Shown here piece after piece: positions 4,162-8,356 of a DNA stretch of 8,356 nucleotides. Each line of letters starts with the position of its first letter. Position 1 is the first letter of the stretch. The stretch is taken from the NCBI GenBank assembly GCA_031279745.1, contig JAITHN010000029.1, forward strand, positions 1 to 8,356. The letters are read 5' to 3'. The notes beneath the pieces are model-generated. The model was not told the origin of the DNA, did not search any database, and saw only the letters and a list, made by a program, of their open reading frames with translations. The stretch is from Streptococcaceae bacterium (GTDB lineage: Bacteria; Bacillota; Bacilli; Lactobacillales; Streptococcaceae). The position numbers and the translations under genes are program-made.

Positions 4162-6672
4162 TTGAAAAAAAGAACTAATAGTAATAAAAAAATTGCAAAG
4201 AAATGTAGTCTAGTCGCTGGAATGCTCGTTCTCTGTTTATTGATGGGGGCAAAAGCAAGCGCACTCTCTGACCTAACAGGCCATGAGACGATACCGGAAA
4301 CACCGGAAATACCGGTTACATCGGAAACACCGGATATAACAGAAATACTGGTTACACCGGAAATACCGGAAATGCCGGAAATGCCGGTTGCACCGGAAAT
4401 ACAGGATCCACACTTTGAAGAAGAAATAGAAATTCCTTCTTCAAGTCTTTATTGTGCATTTACTTCCTTAATGGTGGATGGACATGCAGTGAATCTGAAT
4501 ACGCGAGAATTAACGGATGATGTGCATACGATCAGTGGCACGATTCAGCTTTCGAACGGTGTGGGACAAGAGTATTACTACAAAGACAATGAAGGGAACA
4601 AGAATGCATTTTCAAGTCTTTGTTTCAAAAAGACAGGAGCGTTTAAGTATGCTGTATTCACAGATGTAAGTATAGATAAAACAGACCCTTCAAAATTGAA
4701 TTTTACAGCCTCGAATATCGATGGATCTCAATCTGGAAGTTTTACTATCTCAAGCGAGAATAATGTATTTGAAGTAAACCAAACGTTTGTTTTCCAATTT
4801 AGCAGCTTAACGGCAAGTTTGGAGAACAAGCAAATCCTGGATACACAGGAGACGAGCACACCGAGTTATACCGCACATGTACTTCTAAAGAATTGCATGA
4901 TTGGAAAAAAACTTCAGCCGAGTGACTTTTCACTAGAGGGAGCATTTTCGGATGCAACCATTACTTCTATTCAAGAAGATGAAAACGATAGGGGGGTTGT
5001 TGTTCATTTTACCAAACCAAATTTTCATCCGATAACCGGACATGAGGTTACAGGCAGCCTTGTCTTGCGTAATGGGGTCAATACTTTAGAAAACAACGCA
5101 TATAGGAATCCAATCTCTGTAGAAATAGAAGACACGTATGCTCCAGCTATAACTTATGATTTCGCGAATTCAAATGCACCGAGTGTGAATGCAATCTCGA
5201 CAACGACAAAAGTGACGAACACTGTTTTAAAAGTCTTTGGAGATGTTATGGAAAAAACAAGAAGCGTGGCAGCTTATAAAGCCTGTCCATTGATTGGACT
5301 GGGAGTCGATCTGATGCTTACCTTTTTACAAGGGGGGCAAAACGACCTCGTCATGCAAAAATTGGAAGTGATGGATCAAAAATTAGATTTGCTCCAATCG
5401 CAAATTTCACAAGTTTCGAATAGTGTGTGGGATGCTGCGAGTCGTACGACAGCATTACAACAACTTGCTCGATATGATGATGACATTTCATTTTTGATGC
5501 ATGATGATAGTGAAAAGATGGCGATTGAAAACGCAAATAAAGCGATCACTATTTTGAACGATGCTTCTTCCACGAGAAGCGATCAACAACAAGCAGCAAC
5601 ATTTCTGCAAAGTTTATTCTCGTCAACAAACGATAACACGAAGCATCTCCAAGCGTTTAAAAAACTGGGGAAAGATTTGTCAGGATCAAGTGATTTAAGT
5701 GTATTGAATGGTCAGACGGCGATCAGTGTTTTGAATAACTATTTACGTGTAGAAAACGATTGGAATACCACGGGTATTGAGGATAGAAAAGCATTCCTAG
5801 GTCAAATGAGCTTGGCTTATAGTTATTTGTATGCGACATTTCTAACTGCCATTGAATATGATTATGAAGTCAACGTGAATACTAAGGAGGCGCTTGAAAG
5901 CCAGAAAGAAGCACTTGTTGCGGTGGATCCAGCCAAGCTAACTCCCGAACAAAAAGCGGATGTGAAAGATGAAATCGATGACTTGACGACAAGATTGCGT
6001 TCTCTTGAGGCACCTATAAAGATTGATCAAAACTTACTTGATAAAAATGGAAGTCCACTCGATTCATTACAAGCAGCGAACGAGGCGATTCAAACGAGTT
6101 TTAAAGAAGAAAATGACGCCATTACTCGAGAAGTGGATGATTACAATAATGGAATCATCAAGAGTAATCGATTGAACAAAAATTTCAAAAGAACGATGAT
6201 TAGGACCCGCACGCTTTCACTCTATATTCATTTTAAAGGAAATCCTGAGCAAGAAGGAGATTTTAAAAAGCTTAACAACTATAATGTTGAAAAAAATAAC
6301 ACACAAGACTTGAAGGACTATTCAAAGCTTTGTTCCGAGGGGGATTTTAACGCTTTGGAAGCAAGTGCGAGTCAACGAGGATTGAATCTTGCGGCTGAGA
6401 TGAAAACAGCTGGATTCAATACAGGAAATTATGGTGAAGATGTATGGGCTTTATTTACGGGAAAAGTGACGAAAGATTATGATTCTTGGGGGAGTTTATG
6501 GAATCCTGGGCATTATTACGGGGGGGTAGAATTTTATAATGATACCCAGTATGGTGCGACGAACAAGACCGGAAGAAGCAATTCCAATGCTTTATCTGAA
6601 ACAATGAGCAATTGGGGAAAAAAGGAGTTTTCTTATCTTTCGCGTGATATTTTCACTCTGAATTATATATAA
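4162..6672 (+). CDS. Large secreted protein of unknown family: signal peptide, Pro/Glu repeat, beta-rich part, helical C-terminal half
   Basis: I do not recognise this 836-residue protein. The start is TTG at 4162, with AGGAG eight nt upstream; the frame is open back to 4036 but that extension lacks a ribosome site and would bury the signal peptide. Residues 1-34 are a classical signal peptide: a Lys-rich start, a hydrophobic core (LVAGMLVLCLLMG), and a cleavage site AKASA before LSD. There is no lipobox, so it is not a lipoprotein. Residues 42-83 are a Pro/Glu repeat. About 90-330 is beta-rich, with C98 and C154 as a possible disulfide pair. From about 340 it is helical: a hydrophobic segment at 376-389 (PLIGLGVDLMLTFL), then a heptad-like stretch (about 396-415, MQKLEVMDQKLDLLQ), a second hydrophobic helix at about 546-570, and a charged coiled coil (about 575-690). 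The C-terminal 60 residues are aromatic- and Gly/Asn-rich. No LPXTG, LysM or GW anchor is seen, so release or non-covalent attachment is likely. A toxin-like or adhesin-like role is possible but unproven. Confidence 0.8.
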   Translation: MKKRTNSNKKIAKKCSLVAGMLVLCLLMGAKASALSDLTGHETIPETPEIPVTSETPDITEILVTPEIPEMPEMPVAPEIQDPHFEEEIEIPSSSLYCAFTSLMVDGHAVNLNTRELTDDVHTISGTIQLSNGVGQEYYYKDNEGNKNAFSSLCFKKTGAFKYAVFTDVSIDKTDPSKLNFTASNIDGSQSGSFTISSENNVFEVNQTFVFQFSSLTASLENKQILDTQETSTPSYTAHVLLKNCMIGKKLQPSDFSLEGAFSDATITSIQEDENDRGVVVHFTKPNFHPITGHEVTGSLVLRNGVNTLENNAYRNPISVEIEDTYAPAITYDFANSNAPSVNAISTTTKVTNTVLKVFGDVMEKTRSVAAYKACPLIGLGVDLMLTFLQGGQNDLVMQKLEVMDQKLDLLQSQISQVSNSVWDAASRTTALQQLARYDDDISFLMHDDSEKMAIENANKAITILNDASSTRSDQQQAATFLQSLFSSTNDNTKHLQAFKKLGKDLSGSSDLSVLNGQTAISVLNNYLRVENDWNTTGIEDRKAFLGQMSLAYSYLYATFLTAIEYDYEVNVNTKEALESQKEALVAVDPAKLTPEQKADVKDEIDDLTTRLRSLEAPIKIDQNLLDKNGSPLDSLQAANEAIQTSFKEENDAITREVDDYNNGIIKSNRLNKNFKRTMIRTRTLSLYIHFKGNPEQEGDFKKLNNYNVEKNNTQDLKDYSKLCSEGDFNALEASASQRGLNLAAEMKTAGFNTGNYGEDVWALFTGKVTKDYDSWGSLWNPGHYYGGVEFYNDTQYGATNKTGRSNSNALSETMSNWGKKEFSYLSRDIFTLNYI
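4285..4410 (+). repeat. Degenerate 9-bp repeat coding for Pro-Glu-X units
   Basis: Copies and variants of the 9-mer CCGGAAATA or CCGGAAACA recur here, coding for PEI, PET and PEM triplets broken by VT or VA pairs (PETPEIPV, then PEIPEMPEMPVAPEI). The units keep the reading frame, so gain or loss would change linker length without stopping translation. It forms an extended, acidic linker directly after the signal peptide. Confidence 0.85.
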
Positions 6673-6749
6673 CCACACAAGTTAGGCATATGTGATTTCA
6701 TCAGTTCTCCCGACAGTGGATTTTTGGATACGTGCCTCGTACAGTTAAT

Positions 6750-6800
6750 ACTGTGAAAAATCAAGGATTTCCTTGATTTTTTTCACAGTTTTTTTGTTTT
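6750..6800 (+). terminator. Intrinsic terminator of the secreted-protein gene
   Basis: A long hairpin has an outer stem ACTGTG 6750-6755 with CACAGT 6784-6789, then A5 against T7, then TCAAGG 6761-6766 with CCTTGA 6771-6776 around a 4-nt loop. It is followed by seven T (6789-6795), G, and four more T. An upstream ACAGT at 6741-6745 can pair with ACTGT 6750-6754 across TAAT and so compete for the outer left arm. Confidence 0.88.
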
Positions 6801-6837
6801 AAGGGAGGGCAGAACAGCTGCAATATCGGTCCCAAGA

Positions 6838-6868
6838 TTGAGCAAAAAGCTTGTGGATATGATAAAAT
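6838..6868 (+). promoter_or_regulatory. Predicted promoter of the xpaC-telA operon
   Basis: TTGAGC at 6838-6843 is followed after 17 nt by GATAAA (6861-6866). Alternatively, TAAAAT at 6863-6868 is preceded by TGA (6860-6862) as an extended -10. It lies after the upstream terminator and about 25 nt before the GTG start, so a short leader is expected. No repressor site is evident. Confidence 0.45.
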
Positions 6869-6894
6869 AATCTGAGAATGAAAGGGTGATAGAC

Positions 6895-7542
6895 GTGAAA
6901 TGGATAGTTATTCTAGTTGTGATTTTGTTGGTCATACACTTTAAGAGGAAAGGTAAAGCGAAAAAAGAATTAAAACAGGGGCGGGTCGGGCAGAAACTTT
7001 CGAAGGAGAAAAAACTTCACTATGAGAGATCTGGGCTCTCCGATGAAGAAATCGCTTTCTTCCGTCAAGAAATGAGTAAGCTGCGTCAGGATATTTCAGC
7101 TTGGGAAGAACAGGTCGGAGCCGTGGCAAAACTTCGAGCAATCGATCAACGAACGGGTGGACTGAATGCTGCAAAAGCTTTGTTTAAAGAAATTGTAAAT
7201 GAACCAAAACGGATGAATAGTGCGGGGGACTTCATTCATAGACACATCCCCATCATGCGAAACCTCACGGAGAAGTATAAAGAAATCTCTTCCCAAGAAG
7301 TGAAGAATGCAGAAATCTACGAAATCTTGGAAAAGACGGCAGAGATGATTACGTCGATGAGCAATAAGATTTCTGAGGACTATTTAGAATTTGTAAAAAA
7401 TGATTTAGAGGATTTGTCGCTTCATATGGAGCTTGCGAAAAAAGATATGGAATCGAAAGAGATGGAAAGCCGATTGGAAGACTCAGAACTTCAAGTAGAA
7501 GACTTTTCCGCACTGATTACGAAGGAGGAATTATTAAAATGA
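6895..7542 (+). CDS. xpaC: XpaC family protein (5-bromo-4-chloroindolyl phosphate hydrolysis family)
   Basis: This 215-residue protein matches the XpaC family (Pfam PF10112), named for a B. subtilis gene linked to hydrolysis of the dye substrate X-phos; a direct phosphatase activity is not established. It begins with a short membrane anchor (about residues 3-15, WIVILVVILLVIHF) followed by a basic stretch (KRKGKAKKELKQ), so the rest should be in the cytoplasm. Residues 45-180 are mostly alpha-helical with charged heptad-like segments (FFRQEMSKLRQDISAWEEQV, RHIPIMRNLTEKYKEI). No known phosphatase catalytic motif is visible. The preferred start is GTG at 6895, five nt after an AAAGGGTGA site; a GTG three codons earlier lies inside that site. 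The stop overlaps the telA start as ATGA, so the pair is co-translated. In B. subtilis xpaC is likewise followed by a TelA-family gene, yaaN. Confidence 0.85.
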   Translation: MKWIVILVVILLVIHFKRKGKAKKELKQGRVGQKLSKEKKLHYERSGLSDEEIAFFRQEMSKLRQDISAWEEQVGAVAKLRAIDQRTGGLNAAKALFKEIVNEPKRMNSAGDFIHRHIPIMRNLTEKYKEISSQEVKNAEIYEILEKTAEMITSMSNKISEDYLEFVKNDLEDLSLHMELAKKDMESKEMESRLEDSELQVEDFSALITKEELLK

Positions 7543-8356
7543 CAGAGGAAACTAAAAGTGTTACAGGGGTGGAAGACCTATTGAAAGACCCATTTAGTCA
7601 AGGCGCTGTCGAAGGACTGCCTAGTGTTCAACAAGAAGAATTAACTGTGATGAAAGAGACAAATGTTGCGCCTCGTGTATTTGACAAGCTGGATGAAACG
7701 GAGAAGAAACAAGCGGAACAATTAGCAAGTCAAATCGACATTTCAAACCCTGAAGCTGTATTGCTTTATGGTAGTGGTGCGGAAACCAAACTTTCACAGT
7801 TTTCAAGTCTAATGCTATCCAAAGTACATAAGGACGATTTGGGGGAAATCGGGGATAGTCTATCAGATTTGATGTTCAACTTACAGCAGTCCAACCCCAG
7901 TGAGTTGTCTTCAGGTGAGGGAAACCTTTTCTCTAAGATTTTTAGAAAGGTCAAAAAATCAATTTTTGAAATTACAGCGAAATATCAATCGATTGGTGCT
8001 CAAATTGATAAAGCAGCTGTGAAACTTGACCAAGATAAGAACACGCTCTTAGAGAATAATAAAACATTGCAAACGCTCTATAATCAAAATTTAGAATTTT
8101 TCATGGCGTTAAACGTTTTTATCGCGGGAGCAGAATTGAAAAAAGAAGAGTTGGCAGAGAAGATTATTCCTGCATCTATCCAAAAAGCGAAGGAATCCGG
8201 AGAACAAATGGATGCTCAAATAGTTCAAGATCAACAGCAATTCTTAGATCGATTGGATAAGCGGATTTATGATTTGAAGTTGAGTCGTCAGATTTCGATT
8301 CAGCAAGCACCGCAAATTCGTTTGATTCAAAACGGAAACCAAACGCTTGCCGAGCG
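7539..8356 (+). CDS. TelA-family toxic anion resistance protein (3' end outside window)
   Basis: The 272 codons present match the N-terminal two thirds of the TelA family (Pfam PF05816), whose members (TelA, YaaN, YceH) are about 380-400 residues and are associated with resistance to tellurite and other toxic anions or cell-wall stress. The biochemical role is not established. The protein is soluble, with no signal peptide or membrane segment. Visible family features include the FDKLDETEKKQAEQLASQIDI start of the conserved domain (about residues 47-67), LFSKIFRKVKKSIFEITAKYQSIGAQID (about 129-156), the long helix with LDQDKNTLLENNKTLQTLYNQN (about 160-185), FIAGAELKKEE, and RQISIQQAPQIRLIQNGN near the edge. 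The ATG has a GAAGGAGG site and overlaps the xpaC TGA as ATGA, so translation is coupled. The frame is open to the last base. Confidence 0.93.
   Translation, partial: MTEETKSVTGVEDLLKDPFSQGAVEGLPSVQQEELTVMKETNVAPRVFDKLDETEKKQAEQLASQIDISNPEAVLLYGSGAETKLSQFSSLMLSKVHKDDLGEIGDSLSDLMFNLQQSNPSELSSGEGNLFSKIFRKVKKSIFEITAKYQSIGAQIDKAAVKLDQDKNTLLENNKTLQTLYNQNLEFFMALNVFIAGAELKKEELAEKIIPASIQKAKESGEQMDAQIVQDQQQFLDRLDKRIYDLKLSRQISIQQAPQIRLIQNGNQTLAE

Noticed and set aside
4162..6672. LPXTG-anchored adhesin or lipoprotein
   Set aside because: The C-terminus ends in FTLNYI with no sorting motif, hydrophobic tail or basic end, and the signal peptide has no lipobox cysteine.
1..8356. CRISPR array, tRNA, rRNA, insertion sequence, prophage or attachment site
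   Set aside because: No regularly spaced repeats, no tRNA-like cloverleaf, no transposase or integrase frame, and no flanking direct repeats were seen.

Overview
The window looks like chromosomal DNA of a low-GC Gram-positive bacterium, most likely a member of the Lactobacillales (Carnobacteriaceae or Enterococcaceae-like). The reasons are AT-rich DNA, strong AGGAGG-type ribosome binding sites, a UvrX/UmuC-type polymerase paired with a YolD-like protein, an XpaC-TelA pair, and the order Nudix hydrolase - small membrane protein - MTA/SAH nucleosidase, which I recall from streptococci and relatives. The species cannot be fixed from the sequence.

Layout, left to right. (1) The 3' end of frr (ribosome recycling factor) closes with a strong intrinsic terminator. 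(2) A plus-strand two-gene operon follows: a Y-family translesion DNA polymerase of the UvrX/UmuC type with a QLDLF clamp-binding motif, then a YolD-like protein overlapping it by ATGA. Its promoter is overlapped by a perfect 14-bp inverted repeat and the operon ends in a terminator. (3) A minus-strand three-gene operon, read right to left, holds an ADP-ribose pyrophosphatase-type Nudix hydrolase (nudF-like), a 99-aa protein with one C-terminal membrane segment (a candidate MacP-type PBP cofactor), and the MTA/SAH nucleosidase gene mtnN (pfs). mtnN is broken by one in-frame TGA where the family has glycine. (4) Divergent from that operon is a gene with a TTG start for an 836-residue secreted protein of no family I recognise. 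It has a signal peptide, a Pro/Glu repeat, a beta-rich part, then a long helical part with two hydrophobic segments. It ends in a long hairpin terminator. (5) An xpaC-telA operon runs off the right edge, with telA incomplete.

How the genes relate: the polymerase and YolD-like protein form a probable error-prone repair unit. The Nudix protein, the small membrane protein and the nucleosidase are co-transcribed housekeeping functions (nucleotide-sugar clean-up, probable cell-wall synthase regulation, SAH/MTA salvage feeding LuxS). XpaC and TelA are a conserved pair associated with envelope and toxic-anion stress. The large secreted protein is the most accessory-looking item.

The points most worth a second look are the nonsense codon in mtnN, the unrecognised secreted protein, the operator-like palindrome at the polymerase promoter with no LexA box visible, and the candidate MacP.
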